A DNA stretch of 64,000 nucleotides from Actinomycetota bacterium (GCA_027314515.1 DAHVAR010000082.1:31627-95626); one strand, 5' to 3'; counted from the first letter of the stretch, positions 24,308 through 32,930 are shown. Numbers and translations: made by a program. Notes: generated by a model from the letters alone, not told the origin.

Positions 24308-26188
24308 ATGAGCTTCTACCTGTCGACGCTGGCGGTGTACTTCGCTATCTACGTCATGTCAGCGTGGTCGCTCAACCTGCAATACGGTTATGGTGGCATC
24401 CTCAACTTCGGCTGGATCATGTACCAGGCCGCGGGTGCCTACGCGGCCGCGGTCGTCTCGCTCGGTGCCGACACTGCGCCTGGCTCCTTCCAGCAGTACA
24501 TTCTCGGGTCCCGGTTGCCGTTCCCGCTGCCGCTGCTGGTTGCGGCCGCGGCCGGCGCGCTCGTCTCCGCGGTGGTGGCGCTCGCCACGCTGCGCCGGAT
24601 CCGGCGTGACTACCAGGCGGCAGTGATGCTCATGCTGTCGATCATCGCCCTGCAGGTGGTGTCGGCGGCTCCGGCGATCTTCAATGGCTCGATCGGCCTG
24701 ACCGGGATAACGCGGCCGTTGTTCAGCGCGCTGGGGCTGTCGCTGACTGGCTACCAGTGGGTGTACGCGGCCTGGGTGGTCGTCTTGTGCGGCGTCCTGT
24801 ACCTGCTGGTGGAGGGACTGACCCGGTCACCGTGGGGACGGGCGCTGCGGTCGGTGCGCGATCACGAGGACGCAGCCATCGCGATTGGCATCAACGGCAC
24901 GATGATGCGGTTCGAGGCGTTCGTGATCGGCGGCGCCATCGCTGGCCTGAGCGGCGGCCTGCTCGTCGAGTTCATCGGCGCCTGGTCGCCAGGCGCCTGG
25001 AGCTATGCCGAGACACTGGTCGTGTTCCTGGCCATCCTGGTCGGCGGGGTGGCGAACAACCGCGGCGTAGTGTTCGGCTCGCTCATCGTGCCAGTGCTGT
25101 TCCTGCAGCTCAGTCAGTTCCTGCCGCAGATTGCATATCCGGGCTTTATCGACGGCGTCGATTGGATCGTCATCGGCCTTGCGTTCATGCTGTCGATCCT
25201 GCTCCTGCCGCGCGGGATAATGCCAGAGCGCCGCCTGCGCGTCAGCCGTCCCGCAGCGGCTGCGGCCCCTGCGGTTGCCGCCGGCCCGGCAGCCGTACTC
25301 GTCACGCCCGCACTTCGGGTGGCTGGCAATGGCCCTGCCGGGCCGGTCAGCACTATCGGGCCGGTCAGCACTGCGGAGGCGGTCAGCGCCGGCCCGCGCG
25401 CTGACGCGAACGGGACCCGGGACGTAACCGAGCGGGCGCCAGTGCTGTCAGTCCGCGACCTCACCGTGCGCTACGGCGGCGTAACTGCCGTCGACGCCGT
25501 CAGCTTCGACGTCATGCCGGGTGAGATCCTCGGCCTGATCGGGCCGAATGGCGCGGGCAAGTCGACGCTGCTGTCAGCGATCGCGGGCCAGCTGCGCCCG
25601 GCCGCGGGCTCGATCATGCTTTCCGGGGCCGAGGTGCGCCGGGCGTCGCCGCACTCGCGCGCTCGCCACGGCCTGGCCAGGACCTTCCAGCTCACCAGCG
25701 AGTTCGCCGGGCTCACGGTGTTCGAGAACCTGCTCGTTGCCGGGCGCGGAGCGCGCGGTGCCTCGCTCAGCGGGCTGTTGCGCAGCCCGGCGCGTAACAA
25801 GGCAGACGAGCAGGCCGCCGCCCGGCGTGCCTGGGCGCTCCTTGAGCAGCTTGGCCTGGAGTACGCGGCCAACTCTTACGGCCGGGAGCTGAGCGGCGGG
25901 GAGCGGCGCCTGGTGGAAATCATGCGATCGCTGATGCGCGATCCAGCGGTTCTCCTGCTCGATGAGCCCACCGTCGGCGTCGCGCCGCACCTGCTGCCCA
26001 AGATCGTGGCCGACCTACGCACGATCAGCCGCGGTGGCGTCGCGCTCGTGCTAGCCGAGCACTCCCTTGACGTCGTCGCTGAGCTGTCGGACCGCGTCGT
26101 GGTGATGGCCGGCGGCCACATCATTGCCCGCGGCAGCTATGGCGACGTCGTTGTGCAGCCCGACGTACGTGACGCCTACGTCGGCTGA
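24308..26188 (+). CDS. Fused ABC permease-ATPase (LivM-LivG) 1
   Basis: 626 residues. Residues 1-about 310 are a LivM-type permease (SAWSLNLQYGYGGILNFGWIMYQAAGAYAAAVV; VRDHEDAAIAIGINGTMMRFEAFVIGGAIAGLSGG). A linker of about 70 Ala/Pro/Gly-rich residues follows, with a short internal repeat (GPVSTIGPVSTAEAVS). Residues about 380-626 are a LivG-type ATPase: Walker A GPNGAGKST, Q-loop FQLT, signature LSGGERR, Walker B LLLDEP, switch His in AEHSLD. AGGAA lies before ATG 24308. The same fusion occurs in importer 2. Confidence 0.93.
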   Translation: MSFYLSTLAVYFAIYVMSAWSLNLQYGYGGILNFGWIMYQAAGAYAAAVVSLGADTAPGSFQQYILGSRLPFPLPLLVAAAAGALVSAVVALATLRRIRRDYQAAVMLMLSIIALQVVSAAPAIFNGSIGLTGITRPLFSALGLSLTGYQWVYAAWVVVLCGVLYLLVEGLTRSPWGRALRSVRDHEDAAIAIGINGTMMRFEAFVIGGAIAGLSGGLLVEFIGAWSPGAWSYAETLVVFLAILVGGVANNRGVVFGSLIVPVLFLQLSQFLPQIAYPGFIDGVDWIVIGLAFMLSILLLPRGIMPERRLRVSRPAAAAAPAVAAGPAAVLVTPALRVAGNGPAGPVSTIGPVSTAEAVSAGPRADANGTRDVTERAPVLSVRDLTVRYGGVTAVDAVSFDVMPGEILGLIGPNGAGKSTLLSAIAGQLRPAAGSIMLSGAEVRRASPHSRARHGLARTFQLTSEFAGLTVFENLLVAGRGARGASLSGLLRSPARNKADEQAAARRAWALLEQLGLEYAANSYGRELSGGERRLVEIMRSLMRDPAVLLLDEPTVGVAPHLLPKIVADLRTISRGGVALVLAEHSLDVVAELSDRVVVMAGGHIIARGSYGDVVVQPDVRDAYVG

Positions 26189-26211
26189 TGAGAGCCGGGA
26201 AGGAGAAGTTG

Positions 26212-26985
26212 GTGCCCGCAGACGCGCGGCTGGCGCGGCCGGAGGCTTACCTGTCGGCCGAGCAGATCAGCACCGGCTACGGCCGCACCCCGGTCGTGCG
26301 TGACGCGACCATTCAGGTCGGCCGTGGTGAGGTGGCCCTCGTGATGGGGCCTAACGGGGCGGGTAAGAGCACGCTGATCAAGGCGGTCACCGGCCATCTG
26401 CCGCTGTTCAGCGGGCATGTCCGGCTGGCGGGCAGGGATATCTCGGCCGCCAGGCCGGAGGCGCGGGCGGCGCTCGGCGTGGGCTACGTCCCGCAGTCGC
26501 AGGATGTGTTCGGCCCGCTGACCGTCGCCGAGAACCTCGCGATGGGCGGCTACCGGGTGCCTAAGGCCACCGCTGCGGCCAGGATCTCCGCGCTGTACGA
26601 GCAGTTCCCCAAGCTGAGCGAGTTGCGCGCGCGGAAGGCCAGGACCCTCAGCGGCGGCGAGCGCAAGCTGGTGGCGATCGGCCGGGCACTAGTCGCGCAG
26701 CCCAGCCTGCTGGTCCTGGACGAGCCCACAGCTAGCCTGGCGCCGCTGGTGGCGACGCAGATTCTGGATGACGTCGTCAGGCCGGTGGCTGCCGGCGGCT
26801 GCGCGGTGCTGCTGATCGAGCAGCGCGTGCGGCTCGCGCTCGGCGTCGCGTCCTGGGGATATGTTCTGCGTGAAGGCAGCGTGGTCCTGAATGTACCGGC
26901 GAGCGACCTGCGCGCGATGCCCGACCTAAGCGCCCTGTTCCTCAGTGAGCGAGCGCCGAGCGCCGAGCGCCGAGCGCCGAGCTAG
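26212..26985 (+). CDS. ABC importer ATPase LivF-like 1
   Basis: About 257 residues. Walker A GPNGAGKST, Q-loop VPQSQDVFGPLT (the LivF pattern), signature LSGGERK, Walker B LLVLDEP, and EQR in place of the usual E-x-H switch region (LLIEQRVRLALG). GTG 26212 has AAGGAG six bases upstream; an upstream ATG at 26188 overlaps the previous stop and would add eight residues. The C-terminus is encoded by four tandem GAGCGCC units (26951-26978). Its stop shares a CTAG with the stop of the convergent regulator gene. Confidence 0.9.
   Translation: MPADARLARPEAYLSAEQISTGYGRTPVVRDATIQVGRGEVALVMGPNGAGKSTLIKAVTGHLPLFSGHVRLAGRDISAARPEARAALGVGYVPQSQDVFGPLTVAENLAMGGYRVPKATAAARISALYEQFPKLSELRARKARTLSGGERKLVAIGRALVAQPSLLVLDEPTASLAPLVATQILDDVVRPVAAGGCAVLLIEQRVRLALGVASWGYVLREGSVVLNVPASDLRAMPDLSALFLSERAPSAERRAPS
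26951..26978 (+). repeat. Tandem repeat, 4 x GAGCGCC
   Basis: Four exact 7-bp units (GAGCGCC) plus a partial fifth at the very 3' end of the livF-like gene. They encode the tail SERAPSAERRAPS. Because 7 is not a multiple of 3, gain or loss of a unit would shift the frame and change whether this gene's stop overlaps that of the convergent regulator gene. Confidence 0.85.
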
Positions 26986-27839
26986 CCAGCGGCCCGCCTG
27001 GCTGCCGCCGCGCCCGGCCGCTCCGGCGACACGTCCGCCAGCCGTAGCAAGCCCTTCCCGTACCGGATTTCAAGCTCGGCCGGCAGGTCGGCATAGATCC
27101 GCTGCACGAAGATGTCGTGCCTGATGTATCCCTTGACGACGCTCGCCTGCAACGGATCTTCGGAAAAGACCGCTTCCCAGGTACGGCCGTCCTTGGCCAC
27201 CGCCCACAGCGATTCATGCGAGTCGGCAACGACCGCCAGGTGGTGTGCCTGGCGTGATGGGTAGAGCGCCGCGTCCGTGCTGGCGTGGCGGAACGTTCGC
27301 CCGCCAGGCGCGGTGAAGGGCAAGCGACCGAAATGCAGGATCGTGAACTCGACGCGGCGCGCAGCGGCCTTTGCCACTGCCTCGGCGAGTGGGCCCAGGT
27401 CGGACGCTCGCCCGGACAAGTAGACATGCGCTTCGGCGGCCCCGATCATTGCCCTCGCGCGGTCCGCGATCGCGGGCAGCCCGCTATACCGCCAGACCAC
27501 TCGCGGCTCGGCGCTCGACTCGCCCGCAGTCACCGCCGCGAGCTCGTCGCGCGCCGCCTTAAGCCGCTCGGCGAACTCTCCCTCGAGCCGCTCCAGCAAG
27601 GTGTCGGCCGGCAAGGCGGAGTAGCGGGCCGGCCGGTCCGAGGTCTGGATAACCGCACCACGGTCGGCCAGTCGCCGCAGTGTCTCGTACACCTTGGGCT
27701 GCGGGACCCCGGTTTCGTTGGAGACGCTGTAGCCGGTGGCCGTGCCGAGGCTGAGCAAGCCGACATACGTGCGCGACTCGTACACCGAGAAGCCCAGCCT
27801 CACGAGGCGGTCTACTACCGAGCTGACCGATTTCGTCAC
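26982..27839 (-). CDS. TrmB-type winged-helix transcriptional regulator
   Basis: 285 residues. The N-terminal winged helix is of TrmB type (VVDRLVRLGFSVYESRTYVGLLSLGTATGYSVSNETGVPQPKVYETLRRLADRGAV), then a coiled segment (LLERLEGEFAERLKAARDELAAV), then a TrmB/phospholipase-D-like effector domain (about 110-265). This family is best known from archaeal sugar regulators, but bacterial members exist. It is the only local regulator gene of the island, sits between the two importers, and carries a CTAC-N4-GTAA copy in its own promoter; it is the prime candidate for island control. Its stop overlaps the LivF stop within one CTAG. Confidence 0.88.
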   Translation of the reverse strand: MTKSVSSVVDRLVRLGFSVYESRTYVGLLSLGTATGYSVSNETGVPQPKVYETLRRLADRGAVIQTSDRPARYSALPADTLLERLEGEFAERLKAARDELAAVTAGESSAEPRVVWRYSGLPAIADRARAMIGAAEAHVYLSGRASDLGPLAEAVAKAAARRVEFTILHFGRLPFTAPGGRTFRHASTDAALYPSRQAHHLAVVADSHESLWAVAKDGRTWEAVFSEDPLQASVVKGYIRHDIFVQRIYADLPAELEIRYGKGLLRLADVSPERPGAAAARRAAG

Positions 27840-27892
27840 TGCATTTCCCTGTCTGCCTGCGGCGCCGACTCTGCCGCTGCTGGCAATAGCAA

Positions 27893-27904
27893 CTACGTCA
27901 GTAA
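27893..27904. promoter_or_regulatory. CTAC-N4-GTAA site in the regulator promoter (one mismatch)
   Basis: CTACGTCAGTAA, 54 bp upstream of the TrmB-type regulator start (27839), differs from the island palindrome at one arm base. This position would fit autoregulation. It is one mismatch away from perfect, so chance occurrence is possible; its weight comes from location. Confidence 0.45.
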
Positions 27905-27944
27905 TAACGATACACTAAGACGCCCGCTTGCCCGTGGTGGCCGG

Positions 27945-27995
27945 TTGATGTGAAGCCTGCGTTAAACTATTCTAGTACCTACTAGGGAAGGTAAG
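27945..27995 (+). promoter_or_regulatory. Promoter and degenerate operator of the M24-like gene
   Basis: TTGATG (27945-27950), 17-bp spacer, TATTCT (27968-27973). The half-conserved site CTATTCTAGTAC (27967-27978) overlaps the -10 in the same register as in the hydroxylase promoter. A second inverted pair with one mismatch, TACCTAC and GTAAGTA, spans 27976-27997. The start codon is at 28021. Confidence 0.45.
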
Positions 27996-28020
27996 TATCA
28001 CGTCCCCAAGGAGCCGCCCC

Positions 28021-29250
28021 GTGCCAGCTGCCGCAACTCCGACGCTTACGCTCGCCGACCGCGACCGCCGCTGGACGCGGATACGCCAGTTCCTGGCAGC
28101 CGAGAATCTCGCTGCCGTGATCGTGGCCGGGCTGCGCGGCCGGGAGGGATTCGAGCCCTGGGTATCGAACGAGTCGATCCAGGGCGTGGTGATATTCCCG
28201 GCCGAAGGCGAGCCGGTCCACCTGACCTGGATCGCGTTCCGCGTCATCGGCCGGGACGATCCGCAGAACGACCGCCAGTACTGGATTGACGACCTGCGAG
28301 CCGGGCCTCTCGGTCCGGGCATCGTGTCGGTGCTCAAGGAGCGCGGCCTTGCTACCGAGCGCATCGGAATAGTCGGCCTCCGCAGCCGGGGCCCGATGGA
28401 GCTGGAAGGCTACATCCCGTACGCGCTGTGGTCGAAGGTCGTTGAGGACTTGCCCGGCGCGAGCTTTGCCGAGGTGTCCGTTCCGTTCTCCTACCTGATG
28501 GCGCAAAAAGGCGAGGACGAGCTTAAGCTCGCCCGGTTCGCCGCGAGCGTAGGCGAGCAGGCCTGCCAGCGCATGCTGGAGGTGACCAGGCCAGGTGTCT
28601 CCGAGGCGGAGATCTACGCCGAGGTGACGGGTGCGATGTACCGGGCTGGCGCGGCGCTGACGCCGCCGTCTCTCATCGTCAAGTCCGGCCGGGACAGCCT
28701 GTCGTGGGGCCCGCCGGATTGGGGCGCGGGCGCCGTAGCACCACGCGTCATAGGCCGCGGCGAGCTGGTATCGAGCGAGCTGATGCCGACGTATGCCGGT
28801 GTCGAGACGCAGCAGCAGATGATGATTGCCACCGAGCCGATCGACCCCCAGTGGCGGGACCTCGAGGATGTCGCCCGCCGGTCGTATGACGCGGGCATGG
28901 CAGTGCTGCGGCCGGGAACGACATTCACCGAGCTTTGCGACGCGATGGCAGTGCCGTTGCGCGAAGCGGGCTGCTGGCACCTTTCCCCGCTCGTCCATGG
29001 CGTCAGCCCGGCGTACCTGCTCGGCACCTTGCACGGTGGCGCGGAAGACTTCTTCGCGGCCCAGTACCCGTGGCTGCGCACGCTGCCGCCGGTCACCGAC
29101 GCCGTGCTGGCCGAAGGCATGCTGTTCGCATTCGAGCCGAACGCGTGCCGCGGCCGGACCCGGGTGAATGTCGGCGGGACAGTCGTTGTCGGCAGCTCTG
29201 GGCCAGAGGAACTCAACAGCCTGCCGTGCCGGATGCACGTCGTCAGCTAA
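28021..29250 (+). CDS. Pita-bread-fold (M24/creatinase-like) protein, metal ligands not conserved
   Basis: 409 residues: N-terminal creatinase-like domain (about 1-160) and C-terminal M24 domain. In metal-dependent Xaa-Pro peptidases two Asp, one His and two Glu bind the metals. Here the Asp region reads SSELMPTYAGVETQQQ (no DxG...D pattern), the His region HGVSPAY is present, FEPNAC keeps one Glu, and the last Glu is replaced (RVNVGGTVVV). Like creatinase, it may be a metal-free hydrolase or lyase and not a peptidase. GTG 28021 follows AAGGAG. It sits between the two importers and has its own regulated promoter. Confidence 0.82.
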   Translation: MPAAATPTLTLADRDRRWTRIRQFLAAENLAAVIVAGLRGREGFEPWVSNESIQGVVIFPAEGEPVHLTWIAFRVIGRDDPQNDRQYWIDDLRAGPLGPGIVSVLKERGLATERIGIVGLRSRGPMELEGYIPYALWSKVVEDLPGASFAEVSVPFSYLMAQKGEDELKLARFAASVGEQACQRMLEVTRPGVSEAEIYAEVTGAMYRAGAALTPPSLIVKSGRDSLSWGPPDWGAGAVAPRVIGRGELVSSELMPTYAGVETQQQMMIATEPIDPQWRDLEDVARRSYDAGMAVLRPGTTFTELCDAMAVPLREAGCWHLSPLVHGVSPAYLLGTLHGGAEDFFAAQYPWLRTLPPVTDAVLAEGMLFAFEPNACRGRTRVNVGGTVVVGSSGPEELNSLPCRMHVVS

Positions 29251-29267
29251 CTGGCACGTCGTCAGCT
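29235..29267 (+). repeat. 14-bp direct repeat at the M24 gene end
   Basis: GCACGTCGTCAGCT occurs at 29235-29248 and 29254-29267 (19-bp period). The first copy encodes the last residues of the M24-like protein; the second lies just after its stop. Confidence 0.8.
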
Positions 29268-29269
29268 CA

Positions 29270-29305
29270 CCGGCGAGGCGTGTCCGCGCGGGCACGCCTC
29301 GCCGG
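29270..29305. terminator. Bidirectional hairpin terminator candidate between convergent genes
   Basis: A perfect 13-bp inverted repeat (CCGGCGAGGCGTG at 29270-29282 and its complement at 29293-29305) with a 10-base loop lies between the stops of the M24-like gene and the convergent LivF 2 gene. No T-run follows on either side, as is common in high-GC actinobacteria. Confidence 0.7.
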
Positions 29306-29309
29306 AGCC

Positions 29310-30146
29310 TCACGCGATCCCGGTACTGTGGACGGTGCCATCGGTGCCAGCGCTGCCAGCGCTGCCAGCCCACATGCTCTGCATCCAGCCTTTGCCTCGG
29401 CCCGCGCCACCCAGGAAGATCTCGCCGACGTCCTCGTTAGCCAGCACTTCCGCACCCGTGCCGGTGAGCGCGATCTGACCATTGACCAGCACGGCAGCGT
29501 CATCGGCAACCGACAGCGCCGCCTCGGCCTTCTGCTCTACCAGCAGGACTGCCTTACCCAGGCCCGCCAGCAGCCGGACCTGCTCTTCGAGCACCATCCT
29601 GGTTAGCTCGGCGGCGAGGCCGGCGGTGGGCTCGTCGAGCAGGAGCACATCCGGGTCTGACATCAGCACCCTGGCCAGCGCCACCATCTTGCGCTCACCG
29701 CCGCTCAGCGTGCCGGCATAGCGGCGAGTCAGCCGGCGCAGCGCGGGGAAGATGTCCAGCACTGCGTCCATGCGTGCCTGGCGTTCCGCCCGGGACAAGA
29801 TAAAGCCGCCCATGTCAAGATTCTCGGTGACCCGGAGGGTGTCGAAGACGTCTTCGCCCTGCGGGACGTAGCCGATACCGCTGCGGGCAAGCTCCTCGAG
29901 CGGCTTGTTGGTGACATCCTTGCCGCCCAGAGTCACGGTTCCCTGACGCACCCGGACCAGTCCGAGCAGGGCGCGCAGCAGCGTGCTCTTGCCCGCGCCG
30001 TTCGGGCCCACCACGCAGAGGACCCGGCCGGGAGCCGCGGTCAGGCTGACTTCGCGCACGACGGGAGCATCACCGTAGCCCGCGACGACCCGGTCGCATT
30101 GCAAGGCCGGGCCGGCCGGCCTGTCCGCTCCCTTATCCGACGACAT
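29310..30146 (-). CDS. ABC importer ATPase LivF-like 2
   Basis: 278 residues. Walker A GPNGAGKST, Q-loop VPQGEDVFDTLR (LivF type), signature LSGGERK, Walker B LLLDEP, and VEQKAEAAL at the switch region. The tail ends in a Gly/Ser/Ala-rich segment with short repeats (AGSAGSAGTDG). It overlaps the end of the fused permease-ATPase gene by 14 bp, last gene of importer 2. Clearly a paralogue of LivF 1, but diverged. Confidence 0.92.
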   Translation of the reverse strand: MSSDKGADRPAGPALQCDRVVAGYGDAPVVREVSLTAAPGRVLCVVGPNGAGKSTLLRALLGLVRVRQGTVTLGGKDVTNKPLEELARSGIGYVPQGEDVFDTLRVTENLDMGGFILSRAERQARMDAVLDIFPALRRLTRRYAGTLSGGERKMVALARVLMSDPDVLLLDEPTAGLAAELTRMVLEEQVRLLAGLGKAVLLVEQKAEAALSVADDAAVLVNGQIALTGTGAEVLANEDVGEIFLGGAGRGKGWMQSMWAGSAGSAGTDGTVHSTGIA

Positions 30147-32028
30147 AAGCCGCCTGCACCTCCCGCTGCGTGCGAAGCTCGGACATCGTGCCGGTAGTCA
30201 GCACCTGGCCGCGCGCCATCACGATTACTGTCTCGCACAGCCGCTCCACGATGCCAAGCTCGTGTTCTATCAGCAGGAACGTGAGGCCCTGCTGGCGCAG
30301 CAGTCCGACCGCGTCCTCGAACCGGCCAGACCAGCGCGGGCTCAGGCCTGCCAGCGGCTCGTCAAGTATCAGCATCATCGGGTCAGTCATCAGTGCCCGC
30401 ATCAGCTCGAGCATCCGCCGCTCCCCGCCGCTGAGGTTGGCGGCCGGCTCATCGGCCTTGTCCGACATCTCGAACGTGGCCATCAGCGCACGCGCGCGCG
30501 CCACGTTCTCCTCCTCCGCCCGCCGCCAGTACGGTAGCCCGGCGACTATTCCTGCTGCGGACTCGGCAGGATGCCGTGCCCTGGCCACCAGCAGATTCTC
30601 GATCGCGGTGAGCCTGCCAAACTGCCGGGACAGCTGGAACGTGCGCACCAAACCGAGGCGGGCCCTGCGATGCGGCGACAGGCCGGTGATATCCGTGCCG
30701 TTAAACTTCACCCGGCCGGCCTCCGGCCGGGTGAAGCCGCTGACCGCGTTCACGAACGTTGACTTGCCCGCGCCATTCGGTCCGATGAGTCCAGTCACGG
30801 TTCCGGCTGTGACCTCGAGGCTCACTGCGTCAAGCGCGGCCACGCCACCGTAATGGACGGCGAGACCGGAGGCGGCCAGCAGCGGCGCGCGAGCCGCCGC
30901 GCCGCTGGTCACTGGCGCATCCCTGACGTGCACAGTGAGAGCGGGGCCGGCTAGCTCAGTGGCTACTGCAGGGTCGCGGGCTGGGCCAGGGTCGCCGACC
31001 GGGCCATCGGCTCTCATGTCCGCTGCCGCGCTTGCCAGCCCGAGCGGTGCCATGCTGAACCGTGACCAGCGCCGCGCACCTGGACCATAGCGCGGCCGCC
31101 GGTCCGGCAGTATGCCTCGCGGCCGCCACCAGATGAAAACGATCGTGAGTACCGCTGTCACCATCCAGCCAACGTCACCGGCAAGCTGCGGGCGGGATGA
31201 GAGGCCGGGAACGTACTGAGTCGCCTGCTCGAAGATCACAGGTACCAGAAGCGCGCCCGCCACCACTCCCGGGTTGCTGGCCACGCCTCCGACGATGATC
31301 GCGGTCAGCAGGGAGAGCGTCTCGGCGAACTGCCAGCCTGACGGCGACCAGGCGCCGATGAAGGCGGCCAGCAAGGCCCCGCTCAGCGCCGCGAAGCCGC
31401 CGCCGACAACCTGGACCAGGATGCGCAGGCCGACGACGTTCTTGCCGATGGCGAGCGCGGCCCGATCGTCGTCCCGCACCGCGCGCAGCGACCGGCCGAG
31501 CGGGCCGTCGCTGAACCGCCGCAAGATGAGGTAGCCGACCACGCACACGGCGAATACGATCGCCACGTACAGCCAGCCATTCGGACTGGTCGGACCGGTC
31601 CCGCCGACGGGGTTGGGCAGCAGTGACAGGCCGGCGTTGCCGTTAAAGATCCCCGCATCCGCCTCGACGAGCGTCAGGGCGACGATGGCGACCACGAGCA
31701 GGACTATCGCCTGATAGTCCGGTCGCAGCCGCTTGACGCCGATCATGCCGACGAGCCCGCCGAAGGCGCAGCCCACCAGCGCCGTGACGATAATGGCGAG
31801 GGCCGCTGGCAAGTGAAGCCCGATGATGTAGGTCTGGAAGCCGCCGTTGCCCGAACTAGGCCCGAGGGTCAGCACGCCATAGAAGTACGCTCCGAGCGCC
31901 AGGTTGGCGATGTAGCCGAAGTTCAGCACGCCAGCCACGCCGTACTGCAGATTCAGCCCCCACGCGGCCAGGACGTCGGTGCCGAAGTAGATAAGCAGGA
32001 CGACTACGTAGAACTCGATGCCGGTAAC
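30133..32028 (-). CDS. Fused ABC permease-ATPase (LivM-LivG) 2, no canonical start codon
   Basis: About 631 residues: LivM permease (WGLNLQYGVAGVLNFGYIANLALGAYFYG; VRDDDRAALAIGKNVVGLRILVQVVGGGFAALSG), a linker of about 90 residues, then a LivG ATPase (GPNGAGKST, FQLS, LSGGERR, LILDEP, IEHELG). The ribosome site GAGGAG (32041-32036) is followed at the right spacing by GTT (32028) where GTG or ATG is expected, and alignment with LivM-LivG 1 also puts the N-terminus there. No ATG, GTG or TTG lies nearby in frame; CTG at 32046 is the only alternative. Either a start-codon mutation or non-standard initiation. The rest of the frame is intact. Confidence 0.85.
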   Translation of the reverse strand, partial: VTGIEFYVVVLLIYFGTDVLAAWGLNLQYGVAGVLNFGYIANLALGAYFYGVLTLGPSSGNGGFQTYIIGLHLPAALAIIVTALVGCAFGGLVGMIGVKRLRPDYQAIVLLVVAIVALTLVEADAGIFNGNAGLSLLPNPVGGTGPTSPNGWLYVAIVFAVCVVGYLILRRFSDGPLGRSLRAVRDDDRAALAIGKNVVGLRILVQVVGGGFAALSGALLAAFIGAWSPSGWQFAETLSLLTAIIVGGVASNPGVVAGALLVPVIFEQATQYVPGLSSRPQLAGDVGWMVTAVLTIVFIWWRPRGILPDRRPRYGPGARRWSRFSMAPLGLASAAADMRADGPVGDPGPARDPAVATELAGPALTVHVRDAPVTSGAAARAPLLAASGLAVHYGGVAALDAVSLEVTAGTVTGLIGPNGAGKSTFVNAVSGFTRPEAGRVKFNGTDITGLSPHRRARLGLVRTFQLSRQFGRLTAIENLLVARARHPAESAAGIVAGLPYWRRAEEENVARARALMATFEMSDKADEPAANLSGGERRMLELMRALMTDPMMLILDEPLAGLSPRWSGRFEDAVGLLRQQGLTFLLIEHELGIVERLCETVIVMARGQVLTTGTMSELRTQREVQAAYVVG

Positions 32029-32042
32029 CGCTAGCTCCTCTC

Positions 32043-32930
32043 TCAGGTCGCGACGTGGCGGCGGCGCGCCTGACCGCCGAGAATGCCCGTCGGCCGGATC
32101 AGCAGAATGACGATGAGCAGCAGGAAGGCAACGACATCGCTGTAAGCAGGGCTCCAGTAGGCGGCCGATAGCTCGGTGGTGATCCCGATCAGGAAGCCGC
32201 CCGCGACTGCGCCGTAAGGCTCGCCGATGCCGCCCACGACCGCTGCCGCAATGATCAGGATGAGGAAGGTAGATCCCAGGTTGAAGTCGAATGCCTGCGT
32301 CGTCATCGCCAGCGCGACGCCTGCGGTGCCGCACAGCAGGCCCGAGATCAGCCAGGCAAGGCTCGTGACGCGCTCGGCCCGGATGCCGCAACTGCGGGCC
32401 AGGGTCTTGTTCACCGCGGTGGCGCGCAGCGCCCGGCCGAGCTGAGTCAGCCGCAGCAGCAGCTGGAAGGCCAGCATGAGCGCGAGCGCCAGCACGATGA
32501 TCGCTACCTGGGTGCTCGACAATACGAAGTCCCACAGGTGAAAGGTGCGGCCAGAGGTCAGGCCGTAGCTCTTCACGTCAGTGCCCGCCACAGCGACGAT
32601 GGCGTAGTCGATGAAAATCAGCGCGGCAGCAGTCGCGATTGCTATCGGCCCGAGCCCGACTGACCGCAGGATCAGCCGCCGGATGAAGAACTGGTAATAC
32701 AGCACCGACAGGAGCCCGGTGATGACTGCGACCGCGGCCATCGTCGGCCACGGCCCGAGGCCGAGCTGGATTAGCCCGTAGCCGGTGAACGCGGCCAGGG
32801 TAATGAAGCCGCCGTAGCCGATATTGAGCGTGTTGCTCAGGCCGAACTGGAGGGTAAAGCCCAGGCTCGCCAGGGCGATGACCGCACCCGATGCGATCCC
32901 GAACCCGATAGCAGAGACGAAGATGCTCAC
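32043..32930 (-). CDS. Branched-chain-type ABC permease LivH-like 2
   Basis: 295 residues, the same length as LivH 1. N-terminus MSIFVSAIGFGIASGAVIALASLGFTLQFGLSNTLNIGYGG; the docking loop ALRATAVNKTLARSCGIRAERVTSLAWLISGLLCG is conserved. GTG start. It follows the binding-protein gene by about 20 bp and precedes the fused permease-ATPase gene. Order SBP-LivH-LivMG-LivF is identical to importer 1 but inverted. Confidence 0.92.
   Translation of the reverse strand: MSIFVSAIGFGIASGAVIALASLGFTLQFGLSNTLNIGYGGFITLAAFTGYGLIQLGLGPWPTMAAVAVITGLLSVLYYQFFIRRLILRSVGLGPIAIATAAALIFIDYAIVAVAGTDVKSYGLTSGRTFHLWDFVLSSTQVAIIVLALALMLAFQLLLRLTQLGRALRATAVNKTLARSCGIRAERVTSLAWLISGLLCGTAGVALAMTTQAFDFNLGSTFLILIIAAAVVGGIGEPYGAVAGGFLIGITTELSAAYWSPAYSDVVAFLLLIVILLIRPTGILGGQARRRHVAT

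Noticed and set aside
28021..29250. Xaa-Pro aminopeptidase
   Set aside because: Key metal-binding Asp and the last Glu are not conserved, so a peptidase name would be unsafe.
27982..29373. 463-codon open frame on the minus strand
   Set aside because: Antisense to the M24-like gene and runs through the hairpin terminator; no homology recognised.
30710..30734. Strong inverted repeat CACCCGGCCGGC...CCGGGTG as a terminator
   Set aside because: It lies inside the ATPase half of LivM-LivG 2 and encodes ordinary residues; most likely a by-product of codon use.
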